Shown piece by piece: positions 10,883 to 18,093 of a stretch of 64,000 bases of DNA. Numbering within the stretch: the stretch's first letter is position 1; every line of letters begins with the position of its first letter. The notes below the pieces were generated by a model that had not been told where the DNA came from, ran no database searches, and worked only from the letters and a program-made list of their open reading frames with translations. Position numbers and translations under genes: made by a program. Source of the DNA: Romanomermis culicivorax (lineage: Eukaryota > Nematoda > Enoplea > Mermithida > Mermithidae); NCBI GenBank assembly GCA_963922205.1, contig CAWUHX010000080.1:256814-320813 (forward strand), written 5' to 3'.

Positions 10883-11242
10883 AAAAAATTTTGTAAAAAA
10901 TGAAAATAAAGTGAAAAAAAAATAAAAATAAAAATAAAAAATAAAAAACAAAAAAAAACCCCCAAAAATATATATATATATAAAAAAATGCAAATTTTAT
11001 CTTGTTCACTCAATCATCTATGCACAGGTGCGCAAAGTGCATAAGTGCACAGATGCCTTTCACGGGGGCGGCGGCGGCGGCGGGCTCCCAAGACCTACAG
11101 TAGGTCAGGAATATTTGATCATCAAGTACAATTACAGTTTTTACATCATAAATTTAGTATATAAGTAGGAATTTTTTTTTGAATACCAAAGCTGATTGAT
11201 TTGTTAAACTTTCTAATCTGCTGACTGGTCGTATTTTTAAAA
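10883..11242. other. Spacer with poly-A tracts, GGC run, palindrome and TATATAAG box
   Basis: A-rich low-complexity DNA (10883-10990) is followed by an abrupt GGC repeat near 11065-11085 in otherwise AT-rich sequence. A perfect 15-bp palindrome GACCTACAGTAGGTC follows at 11092-11106, then TTTAGTATATAAG (TATA at 11158), 85 nt before the next ATG. No gene seen. Confidence 0.6.
11158..11165 (+). promoter_or_regulatory. TATATAAG box upstream of the 113-aa gene
   Basis: Shares TTAGTATATAAG with the box at 10535. Lies 85 nt before the ATG at 11243; the palindrome at 11092-11106 is 52 nt upstream of it. Confidence 0.5.
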
Positions 11243-11584
11243 ATGGAGTGCACCTTTATCATTTTCGCCCTTAGAATGGGTACCTTTCTGTACAGGCCTT
11301 ATAGGCAGAGAGATGTTGCCAAATACGCATCTTTCTTCTGGGAACGTTTGGCAGAGGGCTATAAGGGTCATTGGAAATTATTGGCTAAAATTATTAATGA
11401 TAGAGATGGTCTGACAGGCAGAAGAAAACTAGTTGGATTTTGGCATTTCGCCAAAGCTTTGGAAGGACTAGTAAAGACCTTCAGTGCAGAACCATTATTG
11501 TACGAAATTTGGATGAATTTGACCCCGGAAGCGAGAAGGGAATTTTTTAGAGATGATGACCCTGGCATTGATTGTACGGATTGA
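11243..11584 (+). CDS. Unknown Polinton protein, 113 aa
   Basis: Not recognised. A soluble, Trp/Phe- and Arg-rich protein with probable alpha-helical content and an acidic tail (DDDPGIDCTD). No signal peptide or clear membrane segment. The ATG at 11243 opens the frame. It sits just upstream of the ATPase-capsid block but has the TATATAAG-type promoter, so it may be expressed apart from the virion genes. Confidence 0.65.
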   Translation: MECTFIIFALRMGTFLYRPYRQRDVAKYASFFWERLAEGYKGHWKLLAKIINDRDGLTGRRKLVGFWHFAKALEGLVKTFSAEPLLYEIWMNLTPEARREFFRDDDPGIDCTD

Positions 11585-11699
11585 TTGTGTGTAATATAGT
11601 GCATGAAAAATCAATAAAAATGAATAAAAAACAAAAAACAGAAGAAAAAGCAAAAAAAAAGAGTGCACGATTCTGGTGTATGCCAGGTGTTGCACAAAA

Positions 11700-11710
11700 T
11701 ATAAAAGTTA
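11700..11710 (+). promoter_or_regulatory. TATAAAAGTTA box upstream of ATPase
   Basis: TATAAAAGTTA, 41 nt before the ATPase ATG at 11741. Confidence 0.65.
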
Positions 11711-11740
11711 ATTAGCATATAATTAAAAAATAAAATAAAA

Positions 11741-12364
11741 ATGAGTTTATGTTTCAAGCATCCATTTACATGCATTGTTGCTGGTCCAACCAAGGCTGGC
11801 AAAACCACTTTTGTGAAAAATTTATTGTTAAACATGGAGTATCTAATTGATCCTATTCCTCAACATGTATGGTGGTACTTTAGTGAAAAACAACCAGCCT
11901 ACAAGGAGCTCGAGGGGAAGGTCTCCTTTTTCCAAGGGCTACCAGATATGAGTTTTATCAGGGAATTGGCCCCTAAGCCTCAGCTCTTGGTACTCGATGA
12001 CCTTATGCAAGAAATGAGCAACAATGGCCAACTTGTTGAGCTTTTTACTAGAGGGTGTCACCATCTTAACGTCTCTGTTATTCATATTGTACAAAATGTA
12101 TTTTTTAAGGGTCTTCGTACTTCTAGAATAAACGCTGAGTATCTAGTCTTAATGAAGAATCCCTCCGATAAATTGCAAGTAAAAACTTTATCCAGGCAAC
12201 TATTTCCAGACAATGTCAAATACTTTTTAGAGTCTTTCGAAGACGCCACTTTCCAGCCCTATAGTTATATAATTATTGACTTATCACAAACTACTCCAGA
12301 AAAACTTAGGCTCAGAACTGATATTTTTTCAAAATTTCCTACAGTTTATTTGCCAAAAATATAA
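11741..12364 (+). CDS. A32-like DNA-packaging ATPase (FtsK/HerA type)
   Basis: Pumps genome DNA into the capsid in related viruses. The 207-aa protein has Walker A at residues 15-23 (GPTKAGKTT) and Walker B at 82-88 (LLVLDDL with D86 and D87), followed by a conserved helical region. Length and motif spacing fit Polinton/adenovirus-like packaging ATPases. The ATG at 11741 is 41 nt from a TATAAAAGTT box. The reading frame is intact, and its stop codon overlaps the next promoter box. Confidence 0.96.
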   Translation: MSLCFKHPFTCIVAGPTKAGKTTFVKNLLLNMEYLIDPIPQHVWWYFSEKQPAYKELEGKVSFFQGLPDMSFIRELAPKPQLLVLDDLMQEMSNNGQLVELFTRGCHHLNVSVIHIVQNVFFKGLRTSRINAEYLVLMKNPSDKLQVKTLSRQLFPDNVKYFLESFEDATFQPYSYIIIDLSQTTPEKLRLRTDIFSKFPTVYLPKI

Positions 12365-12370
12365 AAGTTG
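12360..12370 (+). promoter_or_regulatory. TATAAAAGTTG box overlapping the ATPase stop codon
   Basis: TATAAAAGTTG; its TAA is the ATPase stop (12362-12364). The next ATG (12396) is 36 nt downstream. Confidence 0.65.
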
Positions 12371-12395
12371 ATTATTTTCAGTTTATTGAGAAATC

Positions 12396-12740
12396 ATGGC
12401 ACATGATCGCCTAAGACGCAATATTGACTATGTTAGGGTGTTGGGGAAAGCTAAACCCAAACAAAGAAAAGCCCTAATTAGCACAGCTGATAAAGATTTG
12501 ATTCTCTGTCTTTGCGAATGCATCCTAAACCTGCTTCATGGTAATATAAAAGTTGACAACAACACTATGAGCAAGTTGAGTTCTCATAAAAAAAATTTAC
12601 GCACATTGGCTGATAAGAAAACTAGCTTGAAACAAAGAAAAGATATTTTAGAGCAGAAGGGAGGATTTCTACCAGTCTTGTTAGCCCCTATATTAGGAAT
12701 AGTGGGACAGCTAGTTGCGGATGCAATTACGAAAAAATGA
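12396..12740 (+). CDS. Small basic Polinton protein with C-terminal GGFLPVLLAPIL hydrophobic motif
   Basis: 114 aa; basic N-terminal and middle parts, then a conserved-looking hydrophobic end (QKGGFLPVLLAPILGIVGQL). This layout recurs in Polinton/adinto-like genomes as a small virion-associated protein of uncertain role; core-protein or membrane-active functions have been proposed for similar proteins (my recollection, not provable here). Its end overlaps the next ATG by 4 nt (12737-12740), so the two may share a transcript. A second TATAAAAGTTG lies inside the gene at 12545. Confidence 0.75.
   Translation: MAHDRLRRNIDYVRVLGKAKPKQRKALISTADKDLILCLCECILNLLHGNIKVDNNTMSKLSSHKKNLRTLADKKTSLKQRKDILEQKGGFLPVLLAPILGIVGQLVADAITKK
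12545..12555 (+). promoter_or_regulatory. Internal TATAAAAGTTG box
   Basis: Lies inside the 114-aa gene, 22 nt before an in-frame ATG at 12567 and 192 nt before the next gene's ATG at 12737. It could drive a shortened product or the downstream gene, which otherwise has no box of its own. Confidence 0.5.
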
Positions 12741-13429
12741 TGCACACAAATAAGATGATTCTCGTTCCTCATGATATTGGTCGGAGGGAAGAGCTGGCCA
12801 CCAGTGTAATGTCAAATTTGGATAAAGATATGAGTGACATTCTACAAAACAGAGCATTAGCTTCTGATGCTAAAATAATTTTATATAATCAGGTTTTGCA
12901 CAGACATAGGCAAGTTGAACAGGATCAAACAAGACCCTTTGAACTAAAATTAACGGAGCAAGCTACCCCTTCAGTTAGCAAAGAAGAGGTTGATGCGGGA
13001 AAAAGTTCGCCCGAGAAAGATGAACTTTATCAAAAGACCATGAAAATTGTTCCAAAGAAATGGCATAGTCAGGCTGATATTTTGTACGACTATGCTACTA
13101 ATAATCCACACATGGAATGGTCTGATAAGGGGGAAATGATTATTAATGGCAACAAAATTACGGGAACTAATATTGTTGATTTGATTTCTGATGTTGTACG
13201 CATGGGGTCCAAAAGACAACCAGCACTGGGAGCAGATATATTTGTAAAAAATTTGATTAAGGAAAATGTTCCCAGGGATGTTTTTGTAAACAAGTCTAGA
13301 TTAAATGTTGGAAGTGACGCTGAAGATGTTTACGCCTCTCCAGTTGGGCCACCATCAGCACGTAAAAAAGTAAAAACCCCTAAAAGCAATAGAAGAATTG
13401 GGAGGTGGCTAGATTTTGGGCAAGTATAA
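12737..13429 (+). CDS. Conserved-type Polinton structural/accessory protein, 230 aa
   Basis: Not assigned to a characterised family. The N-terminal third is helical (HTNKMILVPHDIG start). A middle region has regularly spaced Trp/Gly (about residues 105-180), and the tail is basic (ARKKVKTPKSNRRIG). Proteins of this layout lie between the ATPase and MCP genes in other Polintons and are usually labelled PX/PY; this is a family-level resemblance only. Start overlaps the previous gene, stop overlaps the next TATAAAAGTTG box. Confidence 0.75.
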   Translation: MMHTNKMILVPHDIGRREELATSVMSNLDKDMSDILQNRALASDAKIILYNQVLHRHRQVEQDQTRPFELKLTEQATPSVSKEEVDAGKSSPEKDELYQKTMKIVPKKWHSQADILYDYATNNPHMEWSDKGEMIINGNKITGTNIVDLISDVVRMGSKRQPALGADIFVKNLIKENVPRDVFVNKSRLNVGSDAEDVYASPVGPPSARKKVKTPKSNRRIGRWLDFGQV

Positions 13430-13435
13430 AAGTTG
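13425..13435 (+). promoter_or_regulatory. TATAAAAGTTG box overlapping the 230-aa gene stop
   Basis: TATAAAAGTTG; its TAA is the stop at 13427-13429. The ATG at 13468 is 43 nt from the box start. Confidence 0.65.
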
Positions 13436-13467
13436 TTAATTACCTATGCGAATAAGAAACTAAAAAG

Positions 13468-13896
13468 ATGAGGCAGTATTTTAATCCAGAAGATTACGCA
13501 ACTTGGCACCAGTACTATACTGAGCAAGCTGACCAGACGGGCTATGGGCGGCTCATTGGCTTCAAAGGCACCCCGTACCAACGTGGTGGTGGTTTAGGTA
13601 GCTTTTTTAGGTCCCTGTTTAGAATGGTGGTGCCTGTCATAAAATCTGCCGCTGGCCATATTGGAAAACAAGCCTTGGCGACCGGAGCCCACATTGCCGG
13701 GGACCTGGCGCAAGGAAGACCAATAGTAGAATCCCTTGAAGAACATGGGCGATCAGCCCTCTCCACATTAGCGCATAAAGCTGGTCACGCCCTACAACGT
13801 CAGACTGGTGAGGGTTTGGGTAGCAGGCCGAAAGGTATAAAAGTTGACAAACGTGACATATTTACCAGAAAAAAGAAAAAGAATGTCTCTCATTGA
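13468..13896 (+). CDS. pVI/core-like small virion protein, 142 aa
   Basis: A Gly-rich amphipathic segment (RGGGLGSFFRSLFRMVVPVI, about residues 38-57) is followed by an Ala/Gly-rich helical part and a very basic end (RKKKKNVSH). Such a layout resembles membrane-lytic or core proteins of adeno- and adinto-like viruses (inference). Its 3' end overlaps the MCP start by 14 nt in another frame, and the MCP promoter box lies within its coding sequence. Confidence 0.75.
   Translation: MRQYFNPEDYATWHQYYTEQADQTGYGRLIGFKGTPYQRGGGLGSFFRSLFRMVVPVIKSAAGHIGKQALATGAHIAGDLAQGRPIVESLEEHGRSALSTLAHKAGHALQRQTGEGLGSRPKGIKVDKRDIFTRKKKKNVSH
13836..13846 (+). promoter_or_regulatory. TATAAAAGTTG box upstream of MCP
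   Basis: TATAAAAGTTG inside the end of the preceding gene, 47 nt before the MCP ATG at 13883. Confidence 0.65.
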
Positions 13897-15130
13897 TTCA
13901 ATTTCAAGTGTTAGCACAAAGTCCGAACTGGACTTTTTCACTGTGCCACCAATGCAGGTGGTTATAAAACGGGGCTATTGGGACGAAATAAATCCAATAA
14001 ATCCAGTTACTAATGATGGACCTTACGAATTTCGGATTCCACCAGATCCCCATATGATTCAACTAAGTAAAAACTATTTGTGCATGCTTTTGAAGTTGAC
14101 TATTCCAGCTCCAATTCCCGGGGCAGCCCAAATAATTGCCCCTATCAATTTAATTGCAAAGACCTTTTTCAGACAAGTGAAGCTCTTTCTTAATGGTCGC
14201 CTTGTCCACGATAGTGGGGACAAGTATGCTTACAGAGCCTTTTTTGAGACTGATCTCAACTTCGGCAGTGATGCGAAGAACAGCCATCTACAGTCTTCTC
14301 TATACACTCCAGAGGCTGGTGATAAAATTGACACAGCCGATTGTGAAGGGTTCAAAGACAGGGTAAAATACTTTGAAAATGGAAAAGTAGTGGAGGTGAC
14401 AGCCCCACTCCATATCGACTTGTTTATGCAAGACCGATACTTACTCAGTAATACGGAAGTAAAGTTAGAACTGATTAGAAATAGCAATGCATTTGTTTTG
14501 CAGTGTCCAGCTGGTGATATAGATAATGCAAAACTTGAAGTTTCTCAAATGAAGCTTTTGATAAGAAAAGTTGAAGTCCTTGATAGTGTGGGATTGGCGC
14601 TAGAAAAGACTATACTCAAAACACCAGCCAAGTACCCAGTGAGACGGGTGCAAGTGATGAGCTTGCATATTGCGAGTACCACACAATCCACACCCCTTAA
14701 CACATTATTTACGGGTCAGCTACCTCGCAGAATGATTATGGCATGTGTTGATGCAGATGCCTATCGTGGAGAGCTGAAAAAATCTCCATTTAATTTCAAA
14801 TGCTATAGCATCAGTGAGGTTAAAATAATTTGCGGGGGACAAACATTTCCAGCCAGTCCATTCAAGCTGGACTTTGCCAATGATAAGTACATTCGTGCTT
14901 TTGATCAACTTTTTGAAACCCTGGACATTGCTAAGGATAACAAGGGCAATGGGATAACTAGAAGTAATTTTAAAAATGGCCAATGTTATTTTGCTTTTGA
15001 TTTGACCCCGGATGAAGATGACAGTGGGCACTGGGATTTAATTAAAGAGGGTACAACAAGCATCGAACTGACTTTTGCAAATAGAATTCCAGACACAGGT
15101 TATAGAAGTTATAATATATGCAGAATTTGA
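13883..15130 (+). CDS. Major capsid protein, double jelly-roll type
   Basis: 415 aa, intact. The ATG at 13883 (MSLIDSISSVSTKSELDFF) is chosen over an upstream non-ATG frame opening because it follows a TATAAAAGTTG box. Typical Polinton MCP features are the N-terminal SELDFFTVPP-like opening, the early IPPDPHMIQLSKNYLCMLLK stretch and the C-terminal TGYRSYNICRI-like end. The family forms pseudo-hexameric capsomers of an icosahedral shell (established for Polinton MCPs by modelling). Placement between small virion proteins and the protease matches other Polintons. Confidence 0.93.
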   Translation: MSLIDSISSVSTKSELDFFTVPPMQVVIKRGYWDEINPINPVTNDGPYEFRIPPDPHMIQLSKNYLCMLLKLTIPAPIPGAAQIIAPINLIAKTFFRQVKLFLNGRLVHDSGDKYAYRAFFETDLNFGSDAKNSHLQSSLYTPEAGDKIDTADCEGFKDRVKYFENGKVVEVTAPLHIDLFMQDRYLLSNTEVKLELIRNSNAFVLQCPAGDIDNAKLEVSQMKLLIRKVEVLDSVGLALEKTILKTPAKYPVRRVQVMSLHIASTTQSTPLNTLFTGQLPRRMIMACVDADAYRGELKKSPFNFKCYSISEVKIICGGQTFPASPFKLDFANDKYIRAFDQLFETLDIAKDNKGNGITRSNFKNGQCYFAFDLTPDEDDSGHWDLIKEGTTSIELTFANRIPDTGYRSYNICRI

Positions 15131-15181
15131 TAATTTAATAATGATTGATAAGAATAGACACATTTTTAACGATTATACTGC

Positions 15182-15688
15182 ATGAATACTAGTCAGATTT
15201 CAAGTCTACTAAACAGTGACCAAGCCCTGAGACAGATTTTTAATCGAGTGTTCCCTATTGATTGTTTGCCTTTCATTGATACAGTTCCAGCTGCATTAGT
15301 CATAAACTTAGATGAGCACAATGAACCTGGTTCCCACTGGGTGGCATTATATATTGACGTAAGGCATAACTGTGATTACTTTGATAGCTACGGACTATAT
15401 CTGAGCAAGCCACTATTGGAATTCATAAAGAAAAACTCATATTCCTCTAATTTTAACAGAAAGTGTGTTCAACAATACCTTACATCTTCCTGTGGTCAAC
15501 TGTGCATCTACTTTTTGCTATGGAGGGTTAGGGACGTATCTATGAGGAACCTTGTTGGCAGCTTAGAACAAAGCTACGCTGATGAATATGTCACTGGCTT
15601 CATTAATCAACTCTTTAGGATAAATACTGTTGTGCAAGAGGATACTTTTGTCCTTGATCAGTTAAGCAGAAACTATAAAAGTAGTTGA
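15182..15688 (+). CDS. Adenain-like maturation cysteine protease
   Basis: 168 aa with the catalytic triad of the Ulp1/adenain family: H52 (GSHWVALY), D68 (DYFDSYG) and C104 (SSCGQLC, preceded by Q97/Q98 for the oxyanion hole). It would cleave virion precursors during maturation. The ATG at 15182 is clear. No exact TATAAAAGTT box precedes it; a one-mismatch TATAGAAGTT lies at 15111, inside the MCP end. The promoter box of the next gene overlaps its 3' end. Confidence 0.95.
   Translation: MNTSQISSLLNSDQALRQIFNRVFPIDCLPFIDTVPAALVINLDEHNEPGSHWVALYIDVRHNCDYFDSYGLYLSKPLLEFIKKNSYSSNFNRKCVQQYLTSSCGQLCIYFLLWRVRDVSMRNLVGSLEQSYADEYVTGFINQLFRINTVVQEDTFVLDQLSRNYKSS
15674..15687 (+). promoter_or_regulatory. 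TATAAAAGTAGTTG box upstream of mCP
   Basis: TATAAAAGTAGTTG, overlapping the protease stop. Lies 44 nt before the mCP ATG at 15718. Confidence 0.6.
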
Positions 15689-15717
15689 TTGAGCTTAGAA
15701 TTAAATTTTATAAAAAA

Positions 15718-16506
15718 ATGGATCACTCACAGTTTTTTATTACTTTACCCAGTAACGCCCAAACTGACTCGAGTAATACTGCTTCGAGTTTTATTGTAAG
15801 GTTACCCTATAGGCTCGTTTTGCACGGGGAGTGGGAGTGCGCCCTTTGTGAATTTATATACCCAAATACTTGGTATAATTTAGTTCCAGATGACCATATA
15901 ATTTCGTTTTATGATATAGTAACTAATACGAGTCATAAACTCAAAATACCATGCACACGTTATGAAGCCATCACTGATTTGGTTGAAGCCATTCAACAGT
16001 CTCTAAGCTATTTGAGTGAACAGGAAAAGGTCACATATACAGAATTTATTGCCCTTTCATACAGAAGGCTGGCACGAGCAGTTATACTGAAAATTGACCT
16101 TACGAGGATTAAAAGCTTTAAAATGAGTGACCATTTGTTGTACATGTTAGGCTTTGACAAGGATCAATTTCAAAAAGACCCCGTTAATCCTGACCGGATA
16201 AAAATTGCTGCTAAGCATCCTGCAGACATGAAGGCTGGCTTAGAGACCATGTACGTTTATTGCAATATTATTGAACAGCAGATTGCTGGTGATATTCTAG
16301 CACCACTGCTCCGTATTGTCAATATAGAAGGGAACTTTGGAGACATTATTGATAAGATTTATATCGCCCCTCATTACATACCACTTTTGATAAAAGATAT
16401 AGAAACAATTGAGATTTCAATTAGAACTGATACTGACAAACCTATCGAGTTTGCGACTGGAAAAACTATAGTCAAACTACACTTTAGAAAAAGAAGTATA
16501 TTTTAA
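15718..16506 (+). CDS. Minor capsid (penton-like) protein
   Basis: 262 aa from the ATG at 15718, 44 nt after a TATA-type box; an upstream TTG extension is unlikely. The opening (HSQFFITLPSNAQ, then NTASSFIVRLP and WECALCEFIYPNTW) and the end (IEFATGKTIVKLHFRKRSIF) are typical of the Polinton protein assigned as mCP, a single jelly-roll penton. With MCP, protease and ATPase it completes the morphogenesis module. It ends 2 nt before the ATG of the TBP-like gene, so both may be on one transcript. Confidence 0.88.
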   Translation: MDHSQFFITLPSNAQTDSSNTASSFIVRLPYRLVLHGEWECALCEFIYPNTWYNLVPDDHIISFYDIVTNTSHKLKIPCTRYEAITDLVEAIQQSLSYLSEQEKVTYTEFIALSYRRLARAVILKIDLTRIKSFKMSDHLLYMLGFDKDQFQKDPVNPDRIKIAAKHPADMKAGLETMYVYCNIIEQQIAGDILAPLLRIVNIEGNFGDIIDKIYIAPHYIPLLIKDIETIEISIRTDTDKPIEFATGKTIVKLHFRKRSIF

Positions 16507-16508
16507 AA

Positions 16509-17067
16509 ATGGAAGTTCAAAATATGACTGTAACAGCTGAGCTAGGCTGCAAACTTCATTTAGATTCCCTTATGAAAAAATTGGATAACACAAAGCTAAG
16601 CAGTGGGAAATTTAGATCCCTAATTTGGCACGTTGCAACTCCCAAGTGCTGCCTATTGTTATATGAAAATGGGAAGCTAGTTTGTGTGGGAATTAAAAAT
16701 GTTGATCAGGCCGTGAGTGGTATAGATTTCGCCACTGAGACACTAATCAGCCTAGGTTACAGGGCTAGACCAAGAAAATTCAAGGTGTGCAATATAGTTG
16801 GATCCCACACTACCATATATGGTATAAATGTGGAAAATTTCTATAATGCCTTAGCAATGTGACTACACACCAGAGCTATTCCCAGCTCTAAAATACATGA
16901 TCACTAAATCAGGACCTTGTGCACTGATTTTTCATAAAGGGAAAATTATCATTACTGGTGCTAAATCAATAAAGGAATTGCAAGCTAACTTTCAAATTGT
17001 ACTTGGCCAGATCAGGCAATCTGATTGTCAAGTGCATGCAAATGAAGTAGAATCGAGAATACTGTAG
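16509..17067 (+). CDS. TATA-binding-protein homologue encoded by the Polinton (frameshifted)
   Basis: Two halves match the two repeats of the TBP core. Half 1 (16509-16862, 117 aa) has an opening with QN and LGCKLHL, F35, Y52 in LLLYENGK, and CNIVGSH with N95. Half 2 (about 16864-17067, +1 frame) has YTPELFPALKY and ALIFHKGKIIITGAK. The intercalating aromatics (F35, Y52 for Phe, Phe in ELFP, Phe in LIF) and both minor-groove Asn (N5, N95) are present. Together about 184 residues, the size of a TBP core with no N-terminal domain. In repeat 1 the usual TGAK reads VGIK. The halves are separated by a TGA at 16860-16862 and a one-frame shift, either a true mutation or a sequence error. Not homopolymeric there. 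Confidence 0.92.
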
Positions 17068-17076
17068 GAAAATACC

Positions 17077-17097
17077 TATATAAAGAGCTGAGCTCTT
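17077..17097 (+). promoter_or_regulatory. TATATAAAG box with 15-bp palindrome
   Basis: TATATAAAG at 17077 overlaps a perfect odd palindrome AAGAGCT-G-AGCTCTT at 17083-17097. Lies 44 nt before the ATG at 17121 and just after the TBP-like gene stop. Confidence 0.55.
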
Positions 17098-17120
17098 GGG
17101 TTCTGTTATTCTATTTTAAA

Positions 17121-17329
17121 ATGATGCCTTGTAAACGTTGTGGAAAGGTGCTGTGCATAATGTTCACTACGATTTATGCAAATATGTTCAGTCTGGACAT
17201 TATCGAGAACTAGGGCCAGATCCTTTACCAGCTATTAAAATAAAAAGACCAAAAGAACCTAGTCATTGTGACCATAGCTTTTCTATCGGGTCTATGTGGA
17301 GGTTCAGTTTCAAAATTATAAAACCATAA
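17121..17329 (+). CDS. Small zinc-binding protein (frameshifted)
   Basis: The ATG at 17121 gives MMPCKRCGK. Within a few codons the sensible frame moves to the one that runs to the TAA at 17327-17329 and carries His, Tyr, Cys and Gly positions such as HNVHYDLCK. C-x2-C followed by H and C suggests a small zinc knuckle. A one-base shift lies in or near the GGAAAGG stretch at about 17140-17147. Function unknown; last gene before the right inverted repeat, with its own TATATAAAG promoter. Confidence 0.55.
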
Positions 17330-17336
17330 AAAATAA

Positions 17337-17979
17337 GAAAAAAAAATCAAAAAATCGAAAAAACCAAAAAAAAAATAAATAAATAAAAAATCCGAAAAAA
17401 AATTTTGGTGTCACATGTGTACCGGCCTCCTCGCGGCTGACACTGGGGCTGGCCTAAAGGCCAGTGCGAACGGGTGCACTCTATTTTAGCTAGCAGCTGC
17501 CAAGCTGCAATTAAAATATATGCGAAAAAAAGCCAACGTATGATTTGTGCTCGGGGCACTATATCGTACATGCTTTTGGAAAGAATGTGTCTGTGTTGTG
17601 CATTGGGTCATACACAAGAAAAGTTTTGGGTTTGGATAGTAGTAGCTGAAGTAGCTGATGACGTATGAACATGCTGGAAAGATTAACTGTGCATTGTTTA
17701 TTGAATGCTAAAAAAGTTATGTAGCATAAAAAAGTGCTTTTGTTTATGAAAAGTTAGCAGGATAAAATGATGATGACGTAAATGCTGGAAAGTTTTCATT
17801 ATAGCTAACTATAATCATGACGGAGCTGGCCAAGCTGACCAAATTTATGCACATGGACGTGACGTTGCATGTTTAACACGTGTGTGCTCCCAGCTGTTCT
17901 CCCATGCATTGCAAGGGCTATCTTTAACACAGGCGGTTCTCAATTTTACGCCTAAGGGGGGGGGGGTCTATATACTACT
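17337..17979. repeat. Right terminal inverted repeat of the Polinton, with extra segment
   Basis: Inverted match to 3539-3790 in two blocks: about 17337-17495 (inner) and about 17885-17979 (outer, ending CTATATACTACT). About 390 bp between the blocks (roughly 17496-17884) have no counterpart on the left. Small substitutions also distinguish the two repeats. Confidence 0.9.
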
Positions 17980-17985
17980 ACCAAT
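17980..17985. repeat. Polinton target-site duplication, right
   Basis: ACCAAT directly after the terminal CT of the right inverted repeat; identical to 3533-3538. Confidence 0.93.
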
Positions 17986-18093
17986 TCAGTTAATGTGACA
18001 TGGCTCCCATTCTGTTTAATGTGACATGGCGAGGCTGGAAAATCGACCTTTAAGTCTGACTTTACAGTCCTTAGGGAAGAACGTTTCAGCCTT

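Larger units (their letters stand above)
3539..17979. mobile_element. Complete Maverick/Polinton DNA transposon
   Basis: The 14,441-bp element has inverted terminal repeats beginning AGTAGTATATAG, flanking 6-bp duplications, and the hallmark gene set: protein-primed DNA polymerase B on the minus strand, and integrase, FtsK/HerA-type ATPase, MCP, adenain-like protease and mCP on the plus strand. Capsid genes plus ATPase and protease mean that a virion could in principle be made (established for the family by comparative genomics). No fusogen or envelope gene is visible inside it. Its polymerase, TBP-like gene and one zinc protein carry a stop or frameshift, so this copy is probably recently inactivated or affected by sequencing error. 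Confidence 0.97.

Noticed and set aside
3539..17979. Search for a fusogen gene inside the Polinton
   Set aside because: No ORF with signal peptide, Cys-rich ectodomain and C-terminal anchor; the 71-aa membrane protein is too small.
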